64,000 nucleotides of DNA, from positions 52,687,006 through 52,751,005 of the forward strand of contig BRKX01000014.1 of assembly GCA_026008535.1 (NCBI GenBank), given 5' to 3'. This DNA comes from Perilla frutescens. Its lineage: Eukaryota; Streptophyta; Magnoliopsida; Lamiales; Lamiaceae. Below the pieces are notes generated by a model. It saw nothing but the letters and a program-made list of their open reading frames with translations, had not been told where the DNA came from and made no database searches. The translations under genes and the position numbers were made by a program. Below, piece by piece: positions 43,597 to 57,254 of the stretch (positions are counted from its first letter, which is position 1; each line of letters opens with the position of its first letter).

Positions 43597-44829
43597 CAAT
43601 ACATCGAGAAAAATAAGGCAAAGCATTGTCTTAGGCTCACAAGCTCACAACTCAATCATTATTCAAGGCATAAATCACTCAAATTCCTCGTAGCATGCTA
43701 TCTCAAATCAAATCATTCTTATATTTACAACAATTTCTAATCAAAATTCTAAAATCATAAATACCAAAGCATAATTCATAAAGCATATAACAACTTAATT
43801 CAAAATATTTCACGCAAACAAGTTCAAAAACTTAAAAGATTCTCTAGATTTTAAATAAAAAAGGGACCAAAATTTACAGAAAATTGACAGTGTATATATA
43901 TATATATATTTGTGCTTTCTTCATTAATGTTGTTCTAGATCTAGGATGTATTACTGCTAAACTTCAACCTGCATTTAGAACGCTGCATTATTATTTAAGG
44001 AAAAACGTTATTATAAAAAAAAAACAAAATGACTTAGGAGTCTATTATCGAGCTACGCATTTCATTAAATACTTTTTTTTTTTTTGAGAAGGCATTTCAT
44101 TAAATACTTGACCTGCAATGAAAGGAAGCTCATTGTTAAACAATATGACTTTTTTTTGGGGGGGGGGGGATTAGCTTTTTAGTTATCCTATATTCTACGT
44201 ATTGTTTCTGATAAAATGATTAAGAAATATTGATGGACCAAAATTGAAATATTTATTTCATCCATATTGGTCAGCTGGTTGATGAGTTATTTGGGTTCTT
44301 TTTTATAATTTTAAAAAGTTGATGGACCAAAATCGAAATATTAAGAAAAATTAGAATTTTAACTTGTATGTAATCCAGTTCTGTAGTCTATCTCTGTTTC
44401 TTCCAAGTTTACATACATCCATGTTATCCCCCCCCCCCCCTCTCTCTCTCTGTGGTTTTCAGTTTTTATTTTTTTGAGCTACAATCTGTGATTGAGAGCG
44501 AAGCCATGAAGATCATTGGTTTTGCACGAGAAGGACCATGATAATTTGATGGATGCAAATTTCATTGGTAACGTTCCTTCTTGTTTACACCAATGCTTAA
44601 ACAATGAAGCCGTGAAGATCGTTTTGTTCGAAAAATTTGCATTGGTAACGTTCCTTTTTGTTTACACCAATGCTTTAATTTGATTTCTTTTGACCATTTC
44701 ATGGTGTTTTTGAATCAATGATTCCATCAATTTAATTTCATTCTTATTCAATTTCTTCAATTTTGCAGACTTCATTATTCAGTTTTCTCATGAGCCAACG
44801 GTCTTTTGCTCGCCTCTTTAATTGACTTG
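43597..44829. other. Intergenic DNA with a tandem duplication
   Basis: A 77-bp-offset duplication lies at about 44498-44677; ATTGGTAACGTTCCTT and TTGTTTACACCAATGCTT each occur twice. Homopolymers of G (near 44158) and C (near 44430) are present. No gene seen. Confidence 0.5.
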
Positions 44830-45630
44830 GCTTTAGTGCAAATTTTATTTTATTTTTTACACTTAATTTGATGTTATTTTGTGAAATTTTAGATTTTTTT
44901 TTCTGAATTCAGCTTGATTTTTTTTTCATTTGTCAATAGGTTCATGATTGATTCTAACTCTCATCGAAGAAACCAATATTTGATTTTATTAAACTTTTAA
45001 TCTTTAATGCTAAAATATAATTGTGTTGGCATATAACAACTTTATCAAAATTGTAATTAATTTATATTTTTGTCTTAAAAATAAAATACAATATTTTTTA
45101 TATTAATGTTAGTTCTGAACAAAAATCATGCCTCTGTCACTATTTACAATGTGCTAATTATTAAAAGATTTAGAATTTTCTTGGTTGCATTATATTATAT
45201 TATATTATATCGATCTTCACCTGTAGGAAGAGTGACACTCATTTTTTAGAATATCATATAAAAGATAAACAAGTATTTATTAAAATTAAAAAGAAAGGAA
45301 AAAAGAAAAAGGCATGCAGGCACATAATTGAAAGAAAAAAACAAATAATGAAAAGTAGTATCTGATTAGAATTAATCAATAATTGATCAACTATGTCCCA
45401 CATTTGTCTGCCACAAATGATTTTGCTCAAAGTCATGAAAACAGTAACATAAAGATTGAAATCAATAATTTATCAATAATTTAGAACGAGAACTGTGGAG
45501 AGGAAGAGCATATGGAATACTAATAGTTCATCAGAATTCCATTTGAGATCAAATCATGAAGCACCCTCCTTCTAAGCTACCATTTTAATAAAGGTATGTA
45601 TATATGCAGATTATATGTATCAGTAAATTA
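44830..45630. repeat. Duplicate of the NLR2 distal 5' flank
   Basis: This is the counterpart of 26720-27620 at high identity, including the leader-like exon at 45543-45593 with donor GTATGT. No NLR follows it, so it is another orphan promoter unit. Confidence 0.65.
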
Positions 45631-47569
45631 TTATGAGATTTTTACTATTTTGGCCCAAACATTATTTTTTGTTTACTTTCCAATCTGTCTTCGTAATTTG
45701 TTGTAGTTCATGCATTAAAACAGCTGAAAGCCAAGACTCATATTTCTCTCTCTCTAAAAAAAAAGCAACGACCAAGACCTCATATCTAACATATAAATCA
45801 TCAGATCAGAAACAATGTTCCATATATACCATATATACCAAAACAATGTTCCACTTAATTAATTGGTATTTATATGTTAAATTACTTGGGTGTTTTATCT
45901 ATTATTTGCAAAGTATAAGTTAATTACTTCTACAACCCCACACTGTAATTAATTACTATTAAAACATTATCAAAATCTCAATTTTACTGCCTCAAAAAAA
46001 ATCTCAATTTTACCCCTAAAGATCATTATATTCTTCTTGACAATCCTCAATTCCATGAAGTTGAATTTTTAGTCATCTCTTACGCCACATCAAAGAACTG
46101 CGTAGTTTTGTAATAATTAGATGAATTAAGATTTGAAGGAATCTAACTGGTGTTAAAATTTGAAGTAAAATATATTTTTTTTAATTATTAATTTTAATAG
46201 GGATAATGTCTAAATAGATCCTACAACTATTTTCTACGAGAGCACTTTCCTTCATAAATAAATTTTTAGTTTAAATTGATCCTATAATCTTTTCAAACAC
46301 TACCTCGTCGAGGAGAACATACGACCACAAGGTAACCAGCTGAAATTCGATACGTTTGGCCGGAAATTGAGGGAAAAAAATGTAGTTGTTTGCATTTGAA
46401 ATTTTTTTAAACTTGTTCGAGCTCAATTTCAAGTCCAAATCTTGCAAATACATTTTTGGAACCCATGAAATGTAAGAAACACACGATGGTATGCTTTAAT
46501 TTGAAAAATATTCGTTGAAATCAAAGATCCCAAATTTGGGGTTTTAAAAATTCAAAACTTTTAACGCAAAAACGAAGATTGTATAATACCCATATTATAT
46601 ATACTTACGTAGGTGTACAAATGGAAGGTCAACTCTTGGTAGTATATATATTATTAAATATATAATATCTACAAAATCGGGTACATGCATGCCACCATAA
46701 ATTTCGTTTAGCAAAAAACTCTTCATGTCATTAATCTGCAGTACAAGGTTTGATGTTTATAGGAATTAAGTTTAAATATGGTATAAAATACTAAGAAACA
46801 AAATAAGAAGTCAATACTAAATGTGCTCTTTATTGTTTATCAACATTACAGACCATATACATTGTTATATGTTTGCTACGTCTTTTATTTTTATTGCATA
46901 GGTTTGAACATGCATGAATCTTTCTAAAATAACTTAAAATGTGAATGAATGGAAGAATGCATAATAGTAGCATGAAGTGTATCTAGTGTTGATAATAATG
47001 CATATATGGATACTACTTTTTACGAGTAAATTACACTTTTGTGTTATGGTTTCTGTGGTCTCCCGATTTTTCTTGTGTTTTCCTTTTACCTATTTTGTGA
47101 TTTGTTGTAAAATCTGTACTGGGTGTAGCAAATATCTTTGTAATTTTTTATGGGAATTGATTTGAGAATGGAAGAAAAGCAGAAAACAGAGAAAGGAACG
47201 AGAGAGAGAGAATATGGGAGGAATTAGAGTAATCTTTTTCATACAAATGCCTATATAAAGCATACAATAACCGGGACCACACAATGAAACAACAACCCCA
47301 GGTAATTGCAATTGGACTAAGTCTTCTTTGAGAAATAAAATAACAAAGTAGATAAAGCCCGGTTCTGAAGTAGCCCATTACTCCTTTGCATGAATCCGAC
47401 CCGCTGCTGGCCCAACCCTCTTTTGAAGACCGATCCCAAATTCTTCTTCATTCCCTGAAATCCCTAAAAATCCTTTCTTGCGCTTCCCCAGTTCGCCGGT
47501 TTCCTCCACTCCGAACACCTCCCCATCTTCTTCCTTTTCCGGTAGTGCTAGGGCCACAACATTTTTGTC
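45631..47569. other. Intergenic DNA, NLR-flank repeats and unassigned sequence
   Basis: The stretch at 45730-46950 aligns in pieces with 20370-21260. The stretch 47030-47560 is different: slightly less AT-rich, with a TATATAAA at about 47251-47258 and a CT/GA-rich part; it may be an LTR or TIR remnant, but I found no ends. No gene supported. Confidence 0.4.
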
Positions 47570-47675
47570 CCGTAAGAATAGGGTCCAAACACTTTTAGTT
47601 CCAAAATATACAATTTTGATGCCAAATTAATTTTTTTGACACTTTTGATCCCACAGTTTATATTTCAACGCCCTC
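47570..47675 (-). repeat. Dispersed repeat (opposite copy at 18115-18260)
   Basis: The reverse complement of the repeat described at 18115-18260, sharing AACACTTTTAGTTCCAAAAT and GTTTATATTTCAAC. Confidence 0.45.
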
Positions 47676-48440
47676 CTTCCACGCATAGGAAATATAATTT
47701 GTAGATGTTAATTAATTATTGTAATTAAATAATTAGGTAAATTTAGTAGAGTACTGTTTAGTTTTTATGGTTATGCTAAGCAGTTGGAAATACAAGACTC
47801 ACTTTGGACACCTGTTTGTTTTAGAATACAATCCACACTCCACCTCCCACTTCAATTTTAGTGAAGAACATTTTGTTTTTATGTACCGTATATAAAAATC
47901 AGAGATTTCATAAAGAAGTTAAATTTTCTTATCTTATGATGCTATATTGTTAGAAATGCAATGGTGTATACTCCTTTAATTTTCAAAACTTTACATTAAA
48001 GACAAGAAACTTTTGTTGAAATTAATAAAAAAGAAGAAAAAATGTCATATATTTAAACGAGCTAGAAACATAAATAATGAAAATTAGTAGTATCTGATCT
48101 ATTGAAATGGCTAATTGCCTAACTTAAGATAATGTCCCACATTTGTCTGCCACGTTATTTTGCTCAGATAATACTCAAAATAGTACATGGTATACAAGAT
48201 TGAAATCGATATATAATACGTGCTAAATTTTGCTAATTACTAAAAGATTGAGAATTTCACTTTAATATATTTCTCAGCTTCCTTTGTATGATACTCATTT
48301 TTCGGAATTTTATATAAAAGATAAAGAAGGTTTTATTAAAATTAAAAAGAAAACGAAAAAGAAAAATGCATGCGCATAATTAAAAGAGAAAAATAAAAGT
48401 AGCATCTCTGATTCGAATGAATAATTAATGAAAATGTCCC
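47676..48440. repeat. NLR leader-intron remnant
   Basis: Blocks shared with the NLR1 upstream region include CACACTCCACCTCC, AGTGAAGAACATTTTGTTTT and GCTAATTACTAAAAGATTGA. The leader exon and the NLR ATG are absent. It runs into the CACTA insertion. Confidence 0.5.
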
Positions 48441-48443
48441 ACA

Positions 48444-49697
48444 CACTACAAAAAAATCGCGTTTTAGCGACGGATTTTTCCGTCGTTAAATATCAAAAAT
48501 CCGTCGTTAAATCAATTTAACGACGGATCCAATCCGTCGTTAAATCTCTCGTCGTAAAATCATTTTAACGACAAATTTAATGACGGAAAAATGTTAACGA
48601 CGGAATTTATCCGTCGCTAACTTATTGCCGAATTCGGTCGTGAAAAATAAAAAATATTAAAATTAACGACGGATTAACGACGGAATTTTTCCGTCGTTAA
48701 AAAAAAAAAAAAAAAAACCAGCCGAGCCGCCGAGCCGGGGGCATGAGCCGCGGCTCAAGCCGAGCCGCCTGAATTAATTCAAGCAAAATCTACGCTCCAG
48801 GAGATCCGAACACGGGCCAATGGCCCAATGCCCTAAGGCTCTGACCAAGTATGCTAGAAGGTATTTACGTTAAAATATACAACTAGTATATATATATACA
48901 CACAAAACCTATTTTCATTGATTTTTTATTTTCAAATTAAATCATTATATAATATAAAGTCCTAAAAATTATTAAAATAAAAAATTATAAAAAAGTCATA
49001 AATTAGTAATTTAAATATAACAAAAGATATAATATATTAAAAATAAAGGTAATAAAATAAAATAAATAAAAATATTAAAAAAAATTCATATTCATAATTG
49101 AAAAATAAAAAAATATTAAAAAATAATATAAATATTAAAAAATTAAAAAATAATATAAAATATTAATAAAATTAAAAATTAATATAAAATATTAAAAAAA
49201 ATAAAAAAAAAATAAATCTGAAAAATAAAATAAATAAAAAATCAAAATTTTAAAAAAATTAATTTCAAATTCGTAAATTAAGTATTAATTGGGAAACTAA
49301 AAATTAAAAAAATTAAAAAAAATGGAAAAAATAAAAAAAATTAATGACGGAATTATTCCGTCGCTAGTCCGTCGTTAAATTTAAAAAAATATTAAAAAAA
49401 AATTAAAAATTAAAAAAAAATTAAAAATTAAAAAAATTAATTTCTAACGACGGATTTTTCCGTCTTTAATGTAGCGACGAAAAAATCCGTCGTTAGTCCG
49501 TCGTTATATTAAAAAAATAAAATTAAAAATATTAAATTCAATTTTTAACGACGGATTTTTTCTGTCGTTACGTTAAAGACGGATTTTTTCCGTCGTTAAA
49601 CGTCTCATTCACAATCCGTCGTTAATTTGTCGTTAATCTAGCGACGGATTTTATTCCGTCGTTAAATCCGTCGCTAAAACGCGATTTTTTTGTAGTG
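48444..49697. mobile_element. Non-autonomous CACTA element (1,254 bp)
   Basis: Perfect terminal inverted repeats of about 34 bp begin CACTACAAAAAAATCGCG. A 3-bp target duplication ACA flanks it (48441-48443 and 49698-49700). Joining the flanks restores CCCACATTTG, as found in related leaders. Subterminal regions hold many copies of CCGTCGTTAA in both orientations, the usual transposase-binding array of the En/Spm class. There is no transposase; the core is A-rich. On the minus strand at about 48790-48855 there is a tRNA-like segment with ACTTGGTCAGAGC and GTGTTCGGATCTCC. Confidence 0.92.
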
Positions 49698-49700
49698 ACA

Positions 49701-51148
49701 TTTGATCAAAATCATGAAAACACATATGTAATACTAATATAGTTTATCAAAGAGAAAAATAAAAGTAGCATCAAATTAGAACTGCACATATATGTAATAC
49801 TAATATAGTTTATCAGAGTATTCCATTTGAGATCAGATCTGGCAGCTCTCCTTCTAAGCTACCATTATTTCAAGTATAAATTAAGGTATGTGTGTGTGTG
49901 TATCATCATTCATTTATTATTTAATTCATTTGTCTTAAATCTCTGCAATTATGTTTGAAGATGCATGTTGAATAGCTTCAAGCATGGGATAGGAAAGAAA
50001 GAGATAATGAAATCACAATTTAATGTGCCTTATTTGCTCAAACTTTCATGAAAATGAAGTCACTTCTCAATTTTAGTTCCCTTTATATTAATTAATTTCA
50101 CTATTTTTTTTTTTTTGGAAATGTTGAATTTGGGACATTTTGGTAACAAAATTTGTTTATGTTGCTGTTTTTACTTACATTTACGCAAAAGCCAATTAAT
50201 TTTTCATGCAATATTCACAAACAAAATAAAAAATATTTAAACTCTATTTTCAAAAGAAAAAAAAAATATAAGTTTATATGTTTCGCTGGACTTAATAGAA
50301 ATATTGTTGTTGGAAGCCAATATGGTTTCGGCATGATTTAGTAAAATCAGCACAAAAGGACAAGAATTTCCTATGTTTTTAGAAGTGATTTGAAGATTTA
50401 TGAAATCTATTACGTTCGTGACAAACTTATTGTTTTATTTTAATTTTTTAATTTTTTTAACTTCAATTTATTATGATTTAGTTTAATTTAAAATTTTTAT
50501 TTAGGGTATATTAAAAATAATATGGAAAAAAAAGTTATAGCAAAGAAAATATAACAAAGGAGGGCCTAGAGGCTCTGATCGGTATTTTGAACGCTGCATT
50601 ATCATTTAATGAAAAAAATATTAAAAAAATAAAAAATATATTGCAATACACTTAGGATTGTGCCAACTGTTAGTCCAGTCCTCAATCGAACTGAACCATG
50701 AAAATTGAATGGACCGAAGTCTATTTTTTTTTTATATGTTGGTATGAACGAACCAAAAACCGGTCGATTTGGTAGGCCGGTCTGATCGATACGACCGAAT
50801 ATCTTTTTAAGAAATAAAAAAAATGATGGTATCACATCTTTTTTTTAAAGGATTTGGACAAAAATAACCTTTCTTTATTTCACCAAACAAAGTATTAATA
50901 CTATAAACAAACAAACGGAGCCTAATCATTTAGCCAAGCATGCGTCGCGCTGTGTGGGAGTTTTAATGATATAAGTTGAAAATGTATAATAATTTTCACC
51001 ATTATCTTTTGTGTCATAACTATTGTAAGGAACTTTCAGTTAAAAATAAAATAAAATAGAATGACACTAGGATATATATAATATATTTGGCTTTCTTTGT
51101 AAGGAGGTGTTAACCGCTTCTCATTTTAAACAAAAACAGTAAAAAAGA
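49701..51148. other. NLR3 upstream region
   Basis: It contains the third leader-like exon (49825-49884) ending at a GTATGT donor, then AT-rich DNA with a partial foldback arm (50430-50515). The sequence just before the NLR3 ATG differs from NLR1 and NLR2: no GATTGATGTTAG acceptor is seen. How NLR3 was transcribed is unclear. Confidence 0.45.
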
Positions 51149-52498
51149 ATGGCAGATATTGCAGCAGGATTTCTTGGACCAGTTATAGAAGCTGTGGTGA
51201 AATGGATTGGTGCACCAATCATACGCCAATTCCATTATCTTTGTTGCTTCACTTCCAACATCGTTACTCTCAAACTTGAAGCCCAAAAACTCGATGATGA
51301 AAAAGAAGAACTACAGGGGCGAGTTGATAGCGCAAGAGATGATGTACAAGTGATTGTCGCAACAGTTGAGACTCGGTTAACAAATTCCAACAAAATAAGA
51401 GACGAAATGAATGGAATTTTGGATGAAGTTCCAAGTGTAGAAAGTGGTTGCTTGAAGATTGGAGCTCGTTTTTCTCTTAGCAAGAGAGCTAAGAAAACAG
51501 CTGATCGTATGATAGAGCTTCGAGGCCAGTACTGCAAGTTCGTAACTATCTCCCAGGCAGGACCTCCACCAACAACCGAAGCAGTTCCATTAGGAAAGAT
51601 GCATGAATTCGAGTCGAGAAAAAATATTGAAGAAGACATCATGACAAGTTTGAGAGGCAATGGGGATGTGAATATGATAGGGATATGTGGGATGGGAGGT
51701 CTAGGAAAGACTACCATGGCCAAAAGACTAATGAACAAAGCATTAGAGGAGCATTTATTCGAAGAAGTTGTCATGGCAGACGTCAGCAAACAAGTAGACA
51801 AGTTGAAAATTCAAGAAGATATTGGTGGATCATTGGGTTTGAAGCTCGAAGGGGAAGCATGGCAGGTTAGAGTACAAAAATTGCATGCTAGACTAGGTGG
51901 CACTAAGAGAATTCTCCTAGTCTTAGATGATGTTTGGGAAAAACTTGAGCTAGGGGATTTGGGAATACCTTGTGGTTCCAAAGGGTGCACAATCCTTTTA
52001 ACATCCCGAAATAGTGATGCTTTGCATGCAATGAATGTTCAAAAGGTCACTCGAATGGAAATCTTATCTGAAGAAGAAGCATGGTTTCTGTTTAGAGAGA
52101 GATCCGGCACGTGTGTGGATGATACTAAGTTGAATTCTATAGCAAAAGAAGTTGTAAAAGAATGTAGAGGATTGCCGATAGCCCTTACAACTCTTGGTGC
52201 GGCACTCAAAGATGAGAAGAATAAGCGTATTTGGAAAGATATAGTGGTGCAGTTGAGAAAAGCTAATCGAACTAATATCCCAGATTTTATTAAAGAAGTT
52301 TATAAACCCTTAAAAGTAAGTTATGATAAGTTGGAGTCTGAGGAAGCCAAATTCGTATTCTTGCTTTGTTGTTTGTTTGGTGAAGATGCCCATATTCCTC
52401 TAGATTACTTGACTTATTTCTGTATAGGGTTAGGTATATTTGAAGGAGGCATGGAAGAAGCAAGGAATAGCATGTGCACATTGATTAAGATGCTTAAA

Positions 52499-54284
52499 TG
52501 TAGTGCCCCGAACCTTTTTGTATATAATTAATTGTAATCATAGACTATGGGAGTCGCGTCATTTTAAAATTTTCGTAATTCGGTGGTTTAACCGAACTTG
52601 CAATGTGTCGTATCGATGAGAATCGAAATATATTTTAATATGAGTATTAATCGATTTATCGATTTGTGTCACTTGGCGTATTTAAAATATTTAAGAAAAT
52701 GTGTTTAATCTATGGTTTTAAAATCAATGAATTATTTCTTCCGTTTTGGTCCAATTTGGGATTTTTCCGGAGATGAAAAATATCACGATAACCGAACAAC
52801 CGGTATTTAAACCGGGTATTTTTCTTGGTCAACCCAAGGCATGGGAGGCCATGCCTTCCCCTCACCTTTCCCCATGCTTCCACACGTCACTTTTGTCAAC
52901 AAAATAAGTAAATGGATATGTATGCATAGTATAGAGAGAGAGTGCTTCACCTCATCATTTTCCATTCACTTCTTCTTCTTCTTCTTCTTCATTTCCACAC
53001 AAATTTTTGAGAGAAAGTAAGGCAAGGACTTCAAGTTGGAGCCATAATCAAAGCTTCATCCAACCATCTTCAACCTCCTAAAGCTTCTCTCCATTGTTGT
53101 TCAAAGGTATTTTCGAAAATGATGATATATTTAAGCTTAAGAATTATATGTGTGGATTTTGATGTTTCAAATGATGTTTGATGATTTAGAAATGAATTGG
53201 TTATATGCAAGCATGTTAGTTGAGTTTTGAGATGTGTTTTGGTGTGGTGAAAGCTTGTGTATCGAGTATGATAATTGTTATGGAGTTTCGTTTGAGTTCG
53301 CGCATTCGCGCGCGCGGGTCGGCAGTTTTGCCACCCTTCGGTAAAACGAACATAACTCCCTCGTTATACGTCGGATTGAGACACTGTAAATTTTTCCGGA
53401 AACTAGACTTCCGTGGCTTTCCAATGGTATATGTCTCAATCTCTAATTCTTTCTGAGTAAATTATGAAAAATCGGCAAAGTTGGGTCATGTTTCGGTTTT
53501 CAGAAAATCTGGCAGTTCTGCCACCTTCTAGTAAAACGGTCATAACTTTTTCGTTAGTTATCGTATGGAGTCACCGAAAATTGTTCCAGAAACTAGACTT
53601 AAGTGGATTTCTAATGGTATAGGGACCATCCCCTAATTCTTCCTGAGTAAATTTTGATAAATCATCAAAGTCAGCTGTTGTGCAGATTGCTCAACAAATT
53701 TTCAGTGTTCAAATCACCTTGTTCGAAATCAATTTTAAAAGGATATTTTAGCTCCTTGGATGATGCTAAGGAGTGTCCTTATCAGTTAGTAGCTAGGGTT
53801 GTGAGGAACCTTGAGCTAAGATCAGTTTTAATGATGGATTTAAATTGTGTCGTTTATAATCGCACGCCAAGTGTTCGATTTATTCTCGAATGAGATAATG
53901 TGTTTTAAAAGGGTCTTTTTGTTTTAAAAGTACTCAGCCCAAATATTTTCTCAAATGTTTTCAGGACAATGAGCTGGAGCGTGGAGACGATGAGCTGTGA
54001 TGGGGCTTATATGTGTACTTTTGTAGCTAACCCGTTGTCTTGGCTCGTCTTAACCTCTGATCATCGTACTATTTCTTTTGATATTTCTTAGCTTCCGCAA
54101 GACCAAAAACTCATGTTGGATATATATATAACTCTGAATTTGTTACGATGATCGTATTCTATTATTGAACTAATTTGGAATTGTTCCTTGAGAATTATCC
54201 TCGAAATCCCCTTTCTTTCCCCTCTTCTAAATCCCCACCCCCGTGGCGCTCATTTCCATGGTCTTTCGGGACCGGGGCGCTACA
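52499..54284. mobile_element. Solo LTR (1,786 bp) inside NLR3
   Basis: The insert begins TGTAGTGCCCCG and ends CGGGGCGCTACA, inverted ends with one mismatch that include the TG...CA of LTRs. A perfect 5-bp target duplication TTAAA flanks it (52494-52498 and 54285-54289), and removing it restores alignment with NLR1 and NLR2. No gag, pol or second LTR is present, so it is a solo LTR left by recombination. The size and ends suggest a Ty3/gypsy family, which is inference. Confidence 0.88.
53321..53690. repeat. Internal tandem duplication in the solo LTR
   Basis: Two diverged units of about 190 bp start at 53321 and 53511 (GGCAGTT(T/C)TGCCACC). Both contain GTAAAACG, CATAACT, GGAAACTAGACTT or AGAAACTAGACTT, and CTGAGTAAATT. 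Confidence 0.8.
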
Positions 54285-57254
54285 TTAAAAGTCAGTCTTT
54301 GCTGTTAGATGGTCGTAATGAAGATGATGTTCGAATGCATGATGTTATTCGTGATGTTTGCATATTCATTTCTAAAGATGAAGGATATATTCACTGCAAT
54401 GATTGCACTTGGTTTTCTTCATTTCAGACGATTGGAGAAAGAGCCAAGCTTCCAACAAACTTACGTCTTCTCTTCTTGAGTCGTAATTCAAAAATGGAGG
54501 AAGAAATCAAACTCGACAATACTTTCGTTGAAGGGATTAGAGATCTCTACGTGTTGTTCATTGAGCAAAATTACTCATTGACATCAATGCCACACACAAC
54601 ATGTTCACTGAAAAATCTCAATACCTTGATTTTAAGTTCGTGTGGGAAATTGGAGACAATATCTGGTGTTGGGGAATTGGTAAATCTTCAGATTCTAATT
54701 TGTCATGATTGTCCTTGGATTAAGGAGTTACCACCGGAGATCAAGGGATTACATGACCTGAAAGTGTTAGATCTTACCTGGTGTCACAGGCTCCAAAAAA
54801 TAGGTCAAGGAATCATATCAAGTCTAGTTGGGTTGGAGGAGTTGAGGATGTTGGGGAGCTTCAACAAATGGGAAGCATCAGATAGCAGCACAGAAAGAGA
54901 GAATGCAGAGCTGAGAGAGCTGGAGGCCTTGACCAATTTGACCTGCCTGGAGATTCAGATAGATGATCCTGCATTAGCTGCGGAAAAGATGCACCTGTCA
55001 TCAAAGTTGGAAAGATTTGTCATATTCCTAGTTCCTTTTTATGATTTGCCAAGAGAAATCTCTTCTAATTCATCCAACAAAACAGTGAGTCTAAATTGGG
55101 AGGAAGGAACTTGTTTAGGACATTGGATTGAGATGCAGCTTCTACCAGAGACTGATTGTCTATATTTGTCTGGAAATGGTGCAAATAATCTAGACTTGGC
55201 AAAAATTCAAAACATTAGCAGTTTGATGTTGGGTAAGTGTAAGACTATGAAGAACATTGTACGAAGATCAATGAATGATGATGGTGATGCTACTGTGTTC
55301 CCTTCCATAGATCATCTGGAGCTTTTCTCTCTTTCCGATTTAAAAGAGATATGTGATGGCCCAATTTCATCGAATTCTTTCCAGAATCTCAAGAAATTAT
55401 TACTCAAAGATTTGCCGGCACTAAAGCAATTGTGGAAGAGCAGTAGTACACGCCAGTTATCAACTGTTGATTGCCTTTCACAGCTAGAAGTTCTAAACAT
55501 TGAGGAATGTGAGATGATGGAACAAGTGTTTTTGTGGAATGAAGAAGAAAAAAAAATATAAACAATCGACCACATATCACACAAGTGTTCTCAAAACTGA
55601 ATTAGGTTACATTAAAGAAATTGCCAAATCTCGTAACTTTCTCTGAAGGAATTGAAGGCATCGAATTCCCTCTACTGACCAGAATGCAGATTGAAGAATG
55701 CCCAAAAATGACAAGTATGGTTTCAAGTAACGAGAACAACTCAGGAGGCACCGCCAATGCAGACATTGATGATCATCATTATTCACATCTTTTTTGCCAA
55801 CCAGAAAAAGTAGGTACCTCGATTACTCCTTTTTTCTTTTTTTGCATCTCATACAAATTATTATGAATTGCCAACTACAATAAATTACATAGGGGCATTG
55901 TGGTTTAAATGAATTTTTGGTTAAATTTGATGTACATTTTGATTAGATTATTTGAATTGCAGATGTCATTTGGCAAGCTCAAGGAATTAGTTACTAGTCG
56001 GAATCCATTTTGCGGTCATAAAGTTGATCTATCCTGTTTTAATGGACTGCAAGAGTTAACAATCTCTAAGTATGAGGGAAAAATGAGTTTATTTTCATTT
56101 ACAATAGCTCAAAATCTTGTCACTCTCATAGAATTAAATATTCTTGGATGTGATGAGATAGTACAAGCGATTAAAGACGAGGAGGAGAAAGCCGTGAGAG
56201 GTGGTGAAAGGAATCGTATATTCCCTAACTTGCAGCAGCTTTTGTTGGTGAATTTACGCAAACTAGTGAGCTTTTTTGAATGGAATTGTGATGTCGAGTT
56301 ACCTTCATTGAAGCGTGTATGCATTTACGGGTGCCCGAATATAAAAAATTTCAGCTTGGCACCAAATTTGGATTTTTTCTCAACAGACCTCAATAATTAT
56401 ATTGAAGTTGGAGTCAAGGTAAATTATCTTTCATTAAATTTTAATTTATTACCAAGATACTTGTAAGGTACTGAGTAGGTTGTTTGAATTTCAGCTTCCA
56501 TTCGACAGCCTGAAGAAATTAACAATCCAAAAGAATGAAAATCCACTCTATTGTTATACAATTCCGGTATACCCCTTTCGTGGATTGGAAGAGTTAGTTA
56601 TTGTTTGATATCACGGCAGTATGAGTTTATTTTCGTCTTATATTGCTGTAAATCTTGTCAATCTCAAAGAATTAAGCATATATGGATGTGATGAGATGGT
56701 AAAAGTGATTAAAGATGATGAGGAGGAGAAAGCCGCGGGTGGTGATGGTCAAAGGACCAGTCTTCTATTTCCTAAATTGCAGGAGCTTCAGTTGTCGTGT
56801 TTACCCAAATTGATGAGCTTTTGGGAATGGAAATGTGATGTCGAGTTGCCTTCATTGAGGATACTGCGCATTTATGAATGCCCTAATATGAAATATTTCA
56901 CGTTGGGATCGCTAACTACACCAAATTTGAAAACCGCCGAAATAAACCAAAGACATTTTGGTGCCGAAAGGGATTTGAATGTCGTACTGCAGAAACAGTA
57001 CTTGGCTCGAGAAAAGGTAAGAACAATTAACAATCTAAATTGACTGTGTTAAATCTTCCATTGCAGATAAATTATTGATTTCCGTTTTACTATTTGATGG
57101 CTACAAATAAGTTTTCTCCTAAACAGACATTAATGCATCTGAGATCCATTTTCACATTAATGCTTGTAATCAGGAAAATCAAGAAAATGAGCAGAACGGC
57201 AGTGCAGAGGACCAGGAAAACGAGGCTGAAATAGAGGAGGAACAAAATTCATAA

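Larger units (their letters stand above)
51149..57254 (+). pseudogene. NLR3: CC-NB-ARC-LRR gene broken by an LTR insertion
   Basis: The start MADIAAGF at 51149 matches its paralogues, P-loop GMGGLGKTT begins at residue 181, and kinase-2 and GLPIAL are intact. At 52499 a solo LTR interrupts the NB-ARC just before MHDV. Coding resumes at 54285 (LKSQSLLLDGRNED, VRMHDVIRDV) and runs to a stop at 55559-55561, caused by about 14 extra bp near 55540. The first exon would have ended at 55809. Later exons are 55963-56418, 56495-57016 (with TGA at 56606) and the tail 57174-57254 ending IEEEQNS. Splice sites are mostly preserved. Only one LRR repeat unit of the LEEILDGPISS type is present (as LKEICDGPISSNSF). 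With three separate lesions it cannot encode a full receptor, though a truncated CC-NB product of 460 aa (stop at 52531, inside the LTR) is open. Confidence 0.88.

Noticed and set aside
48444..49697. A CRISPR-like or satellite array from the repeated CCGTCGTTAA
   Set aside because: The repeats are in both orientations at irregular spacing and belong to the subterminal regions of a CACTA element.
53220..53893. Two short plus-strand open frames inside the solo LTR
   Set aside because: LTRs do not normally code; the frames span the internal duplication and show no domain.
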